Below are positions 9,147 to 17,844 of a stretch of DNA of 64,000 nucleotides, in pieces. The stretch comes from Aurantimonas marianensis (lineage in GTDB: Bacteria > Pseudomonadota > Alphaproteobacteria > Rhizobiales > Rhizobiaceae). The notes below the pieces were generated by a model. That model searched no databases and was not told where the DNA came from. It saw only the letters and a list, made by a program, of their open reading frames with translations. A program made the translations under genes and the position numbers. The stretch lies in the NCBI RefSeq assembly GCF_024195285.1, contig NZ_JALHBS010000007.1, positions 1-64,000 of the forward strand, given 5' to 3'. How positions within the stretch are numbered: the stretch's first letter is position 1; each line of letters begins with the position of its first letter.

Positions 9147-9785
9147 TCACCGCACCGTCGGGTCGGCCTGCGCCATCAGCATCGCCGCGCCTTCGCGCAG
9201 CTGGACCACGACCTCGCCGAGCGCTTCGTTCGACTGGGTCAGGATCGAATGGAACGGGACGTCGACATCGGCGAGCGGCCATTTCGCGCCCACGACCGTC
9301 AGCCCCGAAAGGTCGGAGAACTTCAGAATCGAGAATTGCGTGCCCGCCGCCAGATCGAAGCGGCGCGGCTGCGGGGACAGCGGCCAGCCATGCTCGCGCC
9401 CGTCGAACAGCTCGACATCGAGGCCGCGGGCGGCGAAGCGCTGCGCCAGGATGAGATGGGCGAAGGCATGGTCGCTGCGCGGCCCGCCGAGCGCGCCGAC
9501 GAGGAGCAGCCGGGTCGCGCCGCGGGCGATCGCGGCCTCGATGGCGAGTTCCCCGTCGGTCTGGTCCTTATCGCCTGGAAAGGTTTCGCGAGGGATGCCT
9601 GATGCCTGGACGGCTGGGACCGCCGGGCTGGAATCGAAATCGCCGACCCACAGTTCCGGCGTTATGCCGAGCGCCGTGGCATGGCGAATGCCGTCGTCGG
9701 CGGCGATCACTCGTGTGCCAGACACGGCAGCGATCAGGGTCCGGGTCGGATCGACGCGGCCGGCAAGAAGGATCGTGAAGCGCAT
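9147..9785 (-). CDS. thiN: Thiamine diphosphokinase
   Basis: This 212-residue enzyme pyrophosphorylates thiamine with ATP to give thiamine diphosphate. Recognisable TPK motifs are the Asp pair at 30-31 (AADDG), GDFDS at 48-52 and DKDQTD at 72-77, followed by the GGPRSDHAFAH segment. The ATG at 9785 gives the family start MRFTILLAGR; upstream in-frame codons would add an unconserved leader. It lies back to back with the thiamine transporter operon, so imported thiamine would be activated by its neighbour. The TPP riboswitch points away from thiN and cannot control it in cis. Its stop is 16 bases from the convergent adaptor gene. Confidence 0.95.
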   Translation of the reverse strand: MRFTILLAGRVDPTRTLIAAVSGTRVIAADDGIRHATALGITPELWVGDFDSSPAVPAVQASGIPRETFPGDKDQTDGELAIEAAIARGATRLLLVGALGGPRSDHAFAHLILAQRFAARGLDVELFDGREHGWPLSPQPRRFDLAAGTQFSILKFSDLSGLTVVGAKWPLADVDVPFHSILTQSNEALGEVVVQLREGAAMLMAQADPTVR

Positions 9786-9905
9786 GGCGCCGTGATCTAG
9801 CGCATCGCGGCTTCGAAGGGGAGGGAAAACGCAGGGCATCCCTCGTCAAGTCACTGGAGCAGTGTGGCCTGCTCTTGCCGGTGGCGGCTCTTGCCGCTAG
9901 ATGTT

Positions 9906-9996
9906 TGCGCAGCTCACACGGGGTGCCTTCGGGCTGAGAGGCGTCTTGCCAACCCGTCGAACCTGATCCGGATCGTACCGGCGGAGGGATTGCGGG
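9906..9996 (+). promoter_or_regulatory. TPP riboswitch (THI element)
   Basis: The leader of thiB contains the full THI-box consensus in order: CACACGGGGTGC (9915-9926), CTGAGA (9934-9939), ACCC (9952-9955), GAACCTGATC (9959-9968) and GTACCGGCGGAGGGA (9975-9989). CGCA (9908-9911) can pair with TGCG (9991-9994) to close P1. Downstream, CGCGAG-GCT-CTCGCG (10001-10015) forms a tight hairpin without a T-run. Control is therefore more likely at translation of thiB (SD about 10043-10047) than by termination. Thiamine diphosphate should lower expression of thiBPQ. Confidence 0.96.
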
Positions 9997-10055
9997 CGTT
10001 CGCGAGGCTCTCGCGGCGCGGCTCTTCCAAAGCCGCTGCATCGAGAGGCTCCTTC

Positions 10056-11078
10056 ATGACTCCCATCCGTCTGCAATTTCTGTCTGGCACCGTTGGCATC
10101 GCCGCGCTGTCCGCCTTCGCCGCGCCCGCCCTGGCGCAGGACGGCCAGCCGACGCTGACCGTCTACACCTATGAGAGCTTCATCCCTGAATGGGGACCGG
10201 GACCGAAGATCGAGGCGGCGTTCGAGACTATCTGCGGTTGCGACCTGAAATTCGTCGGCCTTGGGGATGGGGTCGCGATCCTCAACCGGCTGAAGCTAGA
10301 GGGCGAAACGAGCGACGCCGACATCGCGCTGGGGCTGACCTCCGATCTGATTCCGGAGGCCAAGGCCACCGGCCTGTTCGCCGAAAGCGGCCTCGATCTG
10401 TCCATGCTGACGGTGCCGACGGGCTTTTCCGATCCGGTCTTCGTTCCCTACGACTATTCCTATCTTGCCGTCGTCTACGACACCGAGCGAGTCGAAAACC
10501 CGCCGAAAAGCCTTGAGGAACTGGTCTCCGGCGATCCCGAGCAGAAGATCGCCATCGAGGACGCGCGCACCTCGACGCCGGGGCTTGGCCTGCTCTTATG
10601 GATGAAGGCGGTCTATGGCGAGGAAGCGAAGGACAAATGGGCAGAGCTCTCCGACCGCATCCTCACCGTGACGCCCGGCTGGAGCGAGGCCTATGGCCTG
10701 TTCACCAATGGGGAAGTGCCGCTGGTGCTGAGCTACACGACCTCGCCGGCCTATCACATGGTCGAGGAAGGCACCGAGCGCTATCAGGCCGCAGCCTTCT
10801 CGGAAGGCCAGTATCTCCAGATCGAGGTCGCGGGCCTGCTCAAGAACGCCGATCAGCCGGAGCTGGCGCGGCAATTCCTCGCGTTCATGCTGACCCCCGA
10901 GTTCCAGTCGATCATCCCGACCACCAACTGGACGCTGCCGGTGATCGACGGCATCGCGCTGCCGGAGGCATTCGACCGATTGGTCAAGGTGGAGACGCCG
11001 CTGTTCATCGATCCCGAGACGGTCGCCGCGAACCGCAAGGCCTGGACGCAGGAATGGCTCGAAGCGATCGGTCGCTGA
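10056..11078 (+). CDS. thiB: Thiamine ABC transporter, substrate-binding protein
   Basis: This is a 340-residue periplasmic thiamine or thiamine-phosphate binding protein. The N-terminus is a cleavable signal peptide (SGTVGIAALSAFAAPALAQ, residues 9-27). The mature part starts with the ThiB-like LTVYTYESF and contains YDYSYLAVVYD and the conserved NWTLPV segment close to the C-terminus. ATG 10056 follows GAGAGG at 8 bases and lies 60 bases after the TPP riboswitch. Its stop codon overlaps the ATG of a 19-codon reading frame (TGATG), which in turn overlaps thiP. It would deliver thiamine to ThiP/ThiQ. Confidence 0.95.
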   Translation: MTPIRLQFLSGTVGIAALSAFAAPALAQDGQPTLTVYTYESFIPEWGPGPKIEAAFETICGCDLKFVGLGDGVAILNRLKLEGETSDADIALGLTSDLIPEAKATGLFAESGLDLSMLTVPTGFSDPVFVPYDYSYLAVVYDTERVENPPKSLEELVSGDPEQKIAIEDARTSTPGLGLLLWMKAVYGEEAKDKWAELSDRILTVTPGWSEAYGLFTNGEVPLVLSYTTSPAYHMVEEGTERYQAAAFSEGQYLQIEVAGLLKNADQPELARQFLAFMLTPEFQSIIPTTNWTLPVIDGIALPEAFDRLVKVETPLFIDPETVAANRKAWTQEWLEAIGR

Positions 11079-11137
11079 TGCGCCAGAACGTTCGCGTTGG
11101 ACCGCGCGGCCGGGCGCGGCTGCCGGCGCGGCCATGA
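11078..11137 (+). CDS. 19-codon minicistron between thiB and thiP
   Basis: The thiB stop overlaps an ATG as TGATG. The resulting 19-codon frame (MRQNVRVGPRG..., Arg-rich) ends in a TGA that overlaps the thiP start as ATGA. The gap between thiB and thiP is therefore bridged by perfectly interlocked start and stop codons. It may couple translation from thiB to thiP; a functional peptide is not implied. Chance remains possible in GC-rich sequence. Confidence 0.35.
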   Translation: MRQNVRVGPRGRARLPARP

Positions 11138-12759
11138 CCGGCGCCACCGATCGGGGGCTGCGCATCGGTCTCGGCTTTGCCGCCGCCGCGCTCCTGATCG
11201 TCTTTCTCGGCGGCGCGTTCGTTTTCCTGCTGGCGGCAACGGGGGCCGCGCCCGATCTGCCGGCGCTCTTCGCCGATCGATATATCCGGGGCGTGGTGCT
11301 CTTCACCCTGGAGCAGGCGGCGCTGTCGACGCTGTTGTCACTTGCCGGCGCGGTGCCGCTGGCCGTCGCGCTTCATCGGGCGCGGTTTCCGGGACGCCGG
11401 GCGGTGCTGCGGCTGTTTCTCCTGCCGCAGGCGCTGCCGGTTCTCGTCGGGGCGCTGGCCATCATCACCATCTGGGGCCGCAACGGGGTGCTGTCGGGTG
11501 GCTTCGCCGCGATCGGCCTGTCGCGGCTCGACGTCTACGGCCTTGCCGGCATCCTGATCGCCCATGTCTTCTTCAATCTGCCGCTCGCCGCGCGGTTGAT
11601 GGTGGCGGCGCTGGACCGCGTGCCGGCCGAGAGCTGGAAGCTCGGCGGGCAATTGTCGCTGACGCCGCTCGCCACCTTCCGCCTGCTCGAATGGCCGGCG
11701 ATCCGCGCCAGCCTTCCGGCGGCGGCGAGCCTCGTCTTCATGCTTTGCGTGACGAGTTTCACGCTTGTCCTCGTTCTCGGCGGCGGACCCGGCGCGACGA
11801 CGCTGGAAGTCGCGATCTACCAGGCGCTGCGCTACGAGTTCGACCCCGGCCGGGCGATTGCGCTGTCGCTCCTGCAGATCGCCCTGACCGCTGGCATCCT
11901 GTGGCTCGCGACACGGCTCGGCGGCGACGTCGCGGCGGGTTTCGGCCTTGGTGGCCGGGCGCTGCGCTACGACCGGCCGAGCCGGACGAGGGCGGTGATG
12001 GATGCCGCGATCCTGTCGCTCGGAGTAGCCTTCGTCCTCTCGCCTTTCGTCGCGGTTCTGGTGCGCGGGTTGCGGGCCGACCGCGTCTCGCTCGCCGTCG
12101 ATCCGGCGGTGCGCCGCGCGGCGCTGACCAGCCTGGTGATCGCCCTTGCCGCGGCGTTGCTGGCGCTTTTCGTCTCGATCCTGGTGATCCTCGCCCTTGA
12201 AGCTTTGCGCGGCGCGCCATCCGGGAGGTGTCGTGGACATGATACAGCGCGCAAGGGGCTGGAGACGGCCGCCAGCCTCGTCCTCGTGGTGCCGCCGATC
12301 GTCGTCGGGGCCGGCTGGTTCCTGGCGCTACGCCAGGTCACCGACGTCTTCGCCGCCGCGCCCTATGTCGTCGTCGCCACCAACGCGGCGATGGCCGTGC
12401 CGTTCATCGTGCGGATCGTCGGGCCGGCGCTCGCCGCCGCCAATCAGGCGACCGGGCGACTGGCCGACAGTCTGGGGCTCGCCGGCCTGTCGCGGCTGCG
12501 CGTCGTCGATTGGCCGGCCATGCGCCCGGCGCTCGGCCTCGCCTTCGCCTTCGCGCTGGCGATCTCGCTCGGCGATCTCGGAGCGATCGCCCTGTTCGGC
12601 AACCAGGACCTGGTCACGTTGCCCTATCTGCTATTGCAGCGAATGGGCAGCTATCGCACCAGCGACGCGGCCGGTCTGGCGTTGATCCTCGGTGTCCTGT
12701 GCCTCGGCCTGATGGCGCTGGCCGAGCGCGGGCTGGCAGGTGCGGGAGAAAAGCGATGA
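11134..12759 (+). CDS. thiP: Thiamine ABC transporter, permease
   Basis: This 541-residue permease has two homologous membrane halves, as expected for ThiP. Each half has about six spans and an EAA-like loop contacting the ATPase (ESWKLGGQLSLTPLATFRLLEWPAIR in pieces near 168-193; LADSLGLAGLSRLRVVDWPAMRPAL in pieces near 448-472). It forms the channel of the ThiBPQ importer in the inner membrane. ATG 11134 is the only reasonable start, since the open frame upstream lacks ATG, GTG or TTG. The stop overlaps the thiQ start by ATGA. Confidence 0.94.
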   Translation: MTGATDRGLRIGLGFAAAALLIVFLGGAFVFLLAATGAAPDLPALFADRYIRGVVLFTLEQAALSTLLSLAGAVPLAVALHRARFPGRRAVLRLFLLPQALPVLVGALAIITIWGRNGVLSGGFAAIGLSRLDVYGLAGILIAHVFFNLPLAARLMVAALDRVPAESWKLGGQLSLTPLATFRLLEWPAIRASLPAAASLVFMLCVTSFTLVLVLGGGPGATTLEVAIYQALRYEFDPGRAIALSLLQIALTAGILWLATRLGGDVAAGFGLGGRALRYDRPSRTRAVMDAAILSLGVAFVLSPFVAVLVRGLRADRVSLAVDPAVRRAALTSLVIALAAALLALFVSILVILALEALRGAPSGRCRGHDTARKGLETAASLVLVVPPIVVGAGWFLALRQVTDVFAAAPYVVVATNAAMAVPFIVRIVGPALAAANQATGRLADSLGLAGLSRLRVVDWPAMRPALGLAFAFALAISLGDLGAIALFGNQDLVTLPYLLLQRMGSYRTSDAAGLALILGVLCLGLMALAERGLAGAGEKR

Positions 12760-13493
12760 GCGGGGTGCCGGCCTTGTCCTTCGAAGACGTTCGGCTGGCC
12801 TATGAGGGCAGCGACATGCGATTCGATCTCGACGTGATCGAGGGCGAATGGCTGGCGGTGATCGGGCCGAGCGGTGCCGGCAAGTCGACGCTCCTCGATC
12901 TGGCGGCCGGTTTCGCCACACCCGATTCGGGACGGGTCGTCATCGGCGGCAGGGATATGACCCGGGTCGCCCCCGCCGAACGGCCGCTCAGCATCGTCTT
13001 CCAGGAGAACAATCTGTTTCCCCATCTCGACGTGTTTCGCAACGTCGCGCTCGGCATCGCCCCCAACCTGCGGGTGTCAAAGGGCGATCGGCGTCGCGTC
13101 ATGGAAGCGCTGGAGGCCGTGGGACTCGCCGGTTTCGCGACCCGTCGTCCCGCCACAATGTCCGGCGGCGAGCGCCAGCGTGTTGCGCTCGCGCGCGCTT
13201 TCCTCCGCGATCGCCCGCTGCTCCTGCTCGACGAGCCCTTCGCGGCGCTGGGACCGGCATTGCGCAAGGGGATGCTGGGTATGCTGAAGACGCTTCGCGC
13301 GGAACGCGCGCAGCGTCCCATGAGCGTGGTGATGGTGACCCATCATCCGGACGACGCGGCCGAACACGCCGACCGCGTCGCCTTCCTCGATCACGGCGTG
13401 GTGCTCGCGGTCGGTCCGACGCGCGCGATCCTGTCGGGTCAGACCGATCCGCGCGTTGCCCGCTACCTCGGCACGAAAGTTTCTGATCCCTGA
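12756..13493 (+). CDS. thiQ: Thiamine ABC transporter, ATP-binding protein
   Basis: This 245-residue ATPase powers the thiamine importer. Walker A is GPSGAGKS (near residue 35), the Q-loop lies in VFQENNLFPHL, the signature is MSGGERQR and Walker B is LLLLDEPFAALGP. Short ThiQ proteins lacking a C-terminal regulatory domain are the family norm. The start ATG overlaps the thiP stop by 4 bases, so it is the last gene of the riboswitch-controlled operon. The region 13494-13679 behind it shows only a weak 5-bp CCGGC/GCCGG hairpin. Confidence 0.95.
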   Translation: MSGVPALSFEDVRLAYEGSDMRFDLDVIEGEWLAVIGPSGAGKSTLLDLAAGFATPDSGRVVIGGRDMTRVAPAERPLSIVFQENNLFPHLDVFRNVALGIAPNLRVSKGDRRRVMEALEAVGLAGFATRRPATMSGGERQRVALARAFLRDRPLLLLDEPFAALGPALRKGMLGMLKTLRAERAQRPMSVVMVTHHPDDAAEHADRVAFLDHGVVLAVGPTRAILSGQTDPRVARYLGTKVSDP

Positions 13494-13679
13494 CGTATTT
13501 CCGGCGAATTTGCTCATTAGCCGGGAAGCCATCCACAATGAGGGGGCACGCCCGCGGATTTGCGAGGCCGTGTTGCGGATCCATCCTTCCGCGCAGCGTC
13601 GCCTTTCGGCTAAGGGTCTTGTGCGAACGGGGCAGAGCCGAATTTCTGCGGAACATCAACGGGGGCGGTGATCGCACCG

Positions 13680-15212
13680 ATGGAAATCATGTTCGGGGTC
13701 TGGTCCGCGAGACGGGTGACACGCGCGGCGCTTCGAGGCGCGGCGTTGGCCGCGCTTATGGCGGCCGGCGCGTGCACGTCACTGGAGGCGAGCCTGGACA
13801 GTCTGGCCGGCGATGTCGGCCGCGACGTCAAGTCGGGCTATGCGGCGACGCGTCAGCCGATCACCTTCGAAAACATCCAGCAGGGCGATCCGCAGTCGGT
13901 GATCGCGCGCGCCCAGCACCCGAAAATCCTGGCGGCTTACGGCGGAGCCTATTCGGACCCGAAACTCGAACGAACCCTGGCAACGGTTGTCGGCAAGCTT
14001 CAGGCGGTGACGGAGGACCCGAACCGCGCCTATCGGATCACGGTCCTGAACTCTCCGAACGTCAACGCCTTCGCGCTGCCGGGCGGCTACGTCTATGTCA
14101 CACGCGGCCTGCTTGCCCTCGCCAACGATTCCGCCGAAGTGGCCGCCGTGATCGGTCACGAGATGGGCCATGTCACCGCCAATCACGGGATCGAGCGCCA
14201 GCAGCGCGAGCAGGCCGCCGAGATCGCCAGCCGTGTCGTGAGCGAAGTTCTGGCCAGCGAACCGGCCGGGGAGATCGCACTCGCCCGCAATCGGTTGAAT
14301 CTCGCCCAGTTTTCTCGAAAGCAGGAGTTGCAGGCCGACGTGCTCGGTATCCGCCACGTCGCTCGTGCCGGCTACGATGCGTTCGCCGCCTCGCGTTTCC
14401 TGAGTGCGATGGATTCCTATTCCAAGATCCGCAATGCCTTTCAGGCCAACGATCCCAATCTGGATTTTCTTGCCTCGCATCCCTCGGCGCCGCAGCGCAT
14501 CGACCTTGCCGTGCGTCACGCGCGCCAATACGGCCCGTCTGGGACGGGCGCGACCGACCGCGACCGTTATCTGTCGGGCATCGACGGGATGCTGTTCGGG
14601 GACTCGGCCGCCGAAGGCTACGTGCGCGAGCGGCGTTTCTATCATCCGGGTCTCGGCATCACCATCGAGGTGCCCGAGGGCTTCCTGATCGACAACACCG
14701 CCGAGGCCGTGCTGGCGACGGGTCCCGGCGATACCGCGATCCGGTTCGATGGCGTAGCCCTGCCGGCAACCACCAGCCTCGTCGATTACGTCAACAGCGG
14801 CTGGATCGGCGGACTTGACCAGTCAACCATCCGCAAACGGCGGATCGGCAATCTGGACGCCGTTTCGGCGCGGGCGCGCGGCGGCGAATACGCCTTCGAC
14901 GTGACGATCATCAGGGTGGGCGGCCAGGTTTACCGGTTCCTGACGGCGGTCCAGGCCGCCTCGGCGGCGTCCGTAGGCGGCGTCGCCGATCGTGTCGCCA
15001 GTTCCTTCCGTCTGCTCGGCGCCTCGGAAAAAGCGGCGCTCAAGCCGCTTCGAATCCGGATCGTGACGGCCGCGGCCGGCGACACGGCCGAGAGGCTTGC
15101 GACCCGTATGGTCGGCGTCGATCGCAAAGCGCAGATGTTCCGCCTTCTGAACGGCCTCGATGGCGGGGACGAGGGTCGGGTCGGTCAGCGCTACAAACTC
15201 GTCACGGAATAG
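13680..15212 (+). CDS. M48-family metalloprotease, probable lipoprotein
   Basis: This 510-residue envelope zinc protease resembles the YfgC/BepA and LoiP group. The signal sequence ends at MAAGAC, a weak lipobox with Cys32. The zinc site is HEMGH (His160, Glu161, His164) with a third ligand Glu216 in KQELQAD. The peptidase domain is followed by an uncharacterised middle part and a C-terminal segment near residues 455-510 (VTAAAGDTAERLATRM...LNGLDGGD) that looks like a degenerate LysM repeat. It is likely to degrade or refold damaged outer-membrane proteins. The start could also be GTG 13668; ATG 13680 is preferred because the G-rich tract ends 14 bases upstream rather than 2. Confidence 0.9.
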   Translation: MEIMFGVWSARRVTRAALRGAALAALMAAGACTSLEASLDSLAGDVGRDVKSGYAATRQPITFENIQQGDPQSVIARAQHPKILAAYGGAYSDPKLERTLATVVGKLQAVTEDPNRAYRITVLNSPNVNAFALPGGYVYVTRGLLALANDSAEVAAVIGHEMGHVTANHGIERQQREQAAEIASRVVSEVLASEPAGEIALARNRLNLAQFSRKQELQADVLGIRHVARAGYDAFAASRFLSAMDSYSKIRNAFQANDPNLDFLASHPSAPQRIDLAVRHARQYGPSGTGATDRDRYLSGIDGMLFGDSAAEGYVRERRFYHPGLGITIEVPEGFLIDNTAEAVLATGPGDTAIRFDGVALPATTSLVDYVNSGWIGGLDQSTIRKRRIGNLDAVSARARGGEYAFDVTIIRVGGQVYRFLTAVQAASAASVGGVADRVASSFRLLGASEKAALKPLRIRIVTAAAGDTAERLATRMVGVDRKAQMFRLLNGLDGGDEGRVGQRYKLVTE

Positions 15213-15295
15213 TGTGGGTGCCGCGGCGGCCGAGCGGGCGTGGGCGTTCCTTCGGCGGTGCTACCCCAAACCCACTTTCAGTCACGATCGGCCGA

Positions 15296-15325
15296 TTGAC
15301 TTTTGCCCTCCACCCTTCCTATAAG
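15296..15325 (+). promoter_or_regulatory. Sigma-70-type promoter of the rpmH operon
   Basis: TTGACT (15296-15301) and TATAAG (15320-15325) are separated by 18 bases, the best housekeeping promoter match in the window. It leaves a leader of about 110 bases before rpmH. Confidence 0.75.
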
Positions 15326-15443
15326 CGCCCACCAGAGCGGGCAGTGTTCCGCGCGGCCAGCCGTCGCGCGCTTTCCTCCCGCGTCCGTACCCAGATTTCG
15401 GAACACATGAAGGGTCCGCGCATCCGAGCGCGGGATTGATACG

Positions 15444-15578
15444 ATGAAACGTACCTATCAGCCGTCCCGGCTCGTCCGTAAACGCCGTCATGGCTTCCGC
15501 TCGCGTATGGCGACCAACGGTGGCCAGAAGGTCATCGCGGCGCGTCGCGCCAAGGGTCGCAAGCGGCTCTCGGCCTAG
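15444..15578 (+). CDS. rpmH: 50S ribosomal protein L34
   Basis: This is a 44-residue basic ribosomal protein. The sequence begins [19 protein letters not shown] and ends in the GRKRLSA tail, essentially the family consensus. It is followed 28 bases later by rnpA, the almost universal rpmH-rnpA order. Confidence 0.98.
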   Translation: MKRTYQPSRLVRKRRHGFRSRMATNGGQKVIAARRAKGRKRLSA

Positions 15579-15606
15579 TCTCGTCGCGGCCGCCGGACGA
15601 TTTCCG

Positions 15607-15996
15607 ATGGCCGTCGGCAGGATGACGAAACGCGCGGAGTTTCTGGCCGCGCGCAAGGGCCGTCGTTTGAACGGCCCGTTTTTCTTTGTCGAAGCCCTTG
15701 ATCGGGGCGATGGCGAGGATCCCCGCGTCGGTCTGACCGTGACCAAGAAGGTCGGCAACGCCGTGGTGCGCAATCGCATCCGCCGCCGGCTGCGCGAGGC
15801 GATCCGCCTCGATGCCGAGGCTGACATGGCACCCGGCATCGATTATGTGATCGTCGCGCGGCGCGGGGTGCTGGCCATGCCCTTCGCCACCCTGAAGGAC
15901 GAGTTGTCCCGACGGTTTGCGCGTGCGAAGCGGCCGGATCGCGAGCCGACCATAGTGAAGCGGCGTCCGCCAGGGCGTCCATCGGGGTCTGATTGA
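15607..15996 (+). CDS. rnpA: Ribonuclease P protein component
   Basis: This 129-residue basic protein subunit of RNase P assists the catalytic RNA in tRNA 5' maturation. The hallmark RNR motif lies in [19 protein letters not shown] (near residues 53-71), and [11 protein letters not shown] opens the domain. The start is ATG 15607, with an ATG at 15622 (MTKRAEF) as alternative; an open frame upstream overlaps rpmH and is not conserved. The last two residues of the TGA stop site overlap the yidC ATG (TGATG). Confidence 0.95.
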   Translation: MAVGRMTKRAEFLAARKGRRLNGPFFFVEALDRGDGEDPRVGLTVTKKVGNAVVRNRIRRRLREAIRLDAEADMAPGIDYVIVARRGVLAMPFATLKDELSRRFARAKRPDREPTIVKRRPPGRPSGSD

Positions 15997-17810
15997 TGGA
16001 AAACAACCGCAACTTTCTGATTGCCATGGCGCTGTCCATTGCCGTTCTCGTCGGCTGGCAGTTTCTGGTGGTCAGCCCGCGCGTGGACGCGCAGAGGCAG
16101 GCGGCGGAGACGGCTCAGAACGAGGGTTCGTTGCAGACCCCGCAGACGCCGGCGGGCACACCCCAGGAAATTGTCACCGCGCCGGCGGGACGCGAGAGCG
16201 TCGTGCCGAGTGAGGGGGGCGTTACAGCGGTTCCGGCAACCCGCGAGGAAGCCGTCGCCTCCGGTGCGCGCATTTTGATCGACACGCCGGCGCTGTCGGG
16301 TTCGATCAACCTGACCGGCGCCCGCCTCGACGACCTGCGGCTCAAGAATTATCATGAGACCGTCAAGGATACCTCGCCGACCATCGTGCTTCTGTCTCCC
16401 GAGAATTTGCCGACCGGATATTTCGCCGAGTTTGGCTATATCGGTCAGAATGCCGGTGATCTGCCCGGTCCCGCGACGAAGTGGCAGGCCGAGGGCAACC
16501 AGACCCTGACCCCGGAAACGCCGGTGACGCTGACCACGACGAATGGCGCGGGGGTGACCTTCTCGCGGCGGATTTCCGTCGACGACGATTTCATGTTCAC
16601 CGTCGAAGACACGGTGCGCAACGACGGAGCGCAGCCGGTCACGCTGTCGTCCTACGGGCGTGTCACCCGCTACTCGAAACCGGAAGTCGCTTCGGTCTTC
16701 GTCCTGTTCGAGGGTTTGATCGGGGTGTTCGGCGAGGATGGGCTCTCCGAGGTCAAATATTCCGCGATCGAGGACGATCTGCGCTACGTCCCGCCGAAGG
16801 TCGCCAGCGGCTGGCTTGGCATTACCGACAAATACTGGGCGACGACGCTGATCCCGCAGGCCGGCCAACCCTTCCAGTCGCGCTTCCTCTACATGACCGG
16901 CAACCGGCCACGCTACCAGACCGAATATGTCGCTGATCCGATGACGCTGGCTCCGGGCGCGACGGCGACCGCGACCAACCGCGCCTTCGCCGGAGCGAAG
17001 GTCGTCGACGTCATCGACGGCTACGAGGAAACGCTGGACATCCGCCAGTTCGGCCAGCTGATCGACTGGGGCTGGTTCTATTTCATCACCCGTCCGATGT
17101 TCCACGCGCTGGACTGGTTCTATCGCTTCATCGGCAATTTCGGTCTGGCCATCCTGGCGGTCACCGTCGTCCTGAAGCTGATCTTCTTCCCGCTCGCCAA
17201 CAAGTCGTACAAATCCATGGCGCGCATGAAGAACATGCAGCCCAGGATCATGGAGCTGCGCGAGCGCTTCAAGGACGACAAGCAGAAGCAGCAGCAGGAG
17301 ATGATGCGGATCTACAAGGAGGAGAAGATCAATCCGGCGGCCGGCTGCTGGCCGATCCTGATCCAGATTCCGGTGTTCTTCGCCCTCTACAAGGTCCTCT
17401 ATGTGACCATCGAAATGCGGCATGCACCCTTCTTCGGCTGGATCCAGGATCTCGCCGCGCCCGATCCGACGAGCATCTTCAATCTCTTCGGCCTGATTCC
17501 GCTCGACCTGCCGAGCCTTCTGCTGGTCGGCGTCTGGCCGATCCTGATGGGCATCACGATGTTCATCCAGATGCAGCTTAACCCGACGCCGCCGGACCCC
17601 ACCCAGCAGATGATCTTCACCTGGATGCCGGTGATCTTCACCTTCATGCTGGCCTCGTTCCCGGCGGGCCTCGTCATCTACTGGACGTGGAACAACTTCC
17701 TGTCGATCATACAGCAGAGCGTGATCATGAAGCGCAACGGCACCAAGATCGAGCTGTGGGACAATCTTAGGGGGATGTTACGGCGGCGGGAAAAACCATC
17801 CGAGAGTTAA
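15996..17810 (+). CDS. yidC: Membrane protein insertase YidC
   Basis: This 604-residue Oxa1/YidC insertase places proteins into the inner membrane alone or with SecYEG. It has the proteobacterial layout: an N-terminal membrane anchor (residues 6-25), a Pro/Thr-rich linker, the large periplasmic beta domain (about 90-350) and five C-terminal membrane helices starting with DWGWFYFITRPMFHALDWFY. The positively charged cytoplasmic hairpin (MARMKNMQPRIMELRERF) is present. ATG 15996 shares its A with the rnpA stop; an in-frame TTG one codon earlier is ignored. Confidence 0.97.
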   Translation: MENNRNFLIAMALSIAVLVGWQFLVVSPRVDAQRQAAETAQNEGSLQTPQTPAGTPQEIVTAPAGRESVVPSEGGVTAVPATREEAVASGARILIDTPALSGSINLTGARLDDLRLKNYHETVKDTSPTIVLLSPENLPTGYFAEFGYIGQNAGDLPGPATKWQAEGNQTLTPETPVTLTTTNGAGVTFSRRISVDDDFMFTVEDTVRNDGAQPVTLSSYGRVTRYSKPEVASVFVLFEGLIGVFGEDGLSEVKYSAIEDDLRYVPPKVASGWLGITDKYWATTLIPQAGQPFQSRFLYMTGNRPRYQTEYVADPMTLAPGATATATNRAFAGAKVVDVIDGYEETLDIRQFGQLIDWGWFYFITRPMFHALDWFYRFIGNFGLAILAVTVVLKLIFFPLANKSYKSMARMKNMQPRIMELRERFKDDKQKQQQEMMRIYKEEKINPAAGCWPILIQIPVFFALYKVLYVTIEMRHAPFFGWIQDLAAPDPTSIFNLFGLIPLDLPSLLLVGVWPILMGITMFIQMQLNPTPPDPTQQMIFTWMPVIFTFMLASFPAGLVIYWTWNNFLSIIQQSVIMKRNGTKIELWDNLRGMLRRREKPSES

Positions 17811-17844
17811 GCCGAATTCGACGGATGATGGCGAGGGGCCGACG

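Noticed and set aside
13500-13523. Hairpin CCGGC/GCCGG after thiQ as a terminator
   Set aside because: The stem is only 5 bp with a long loop and no T-run.
15490-15606. Extended RnpA start overlapping rpmH
   Set aside because: The extra 39 residues are the rpmH coding region in another frame and do not resemble RnpA.
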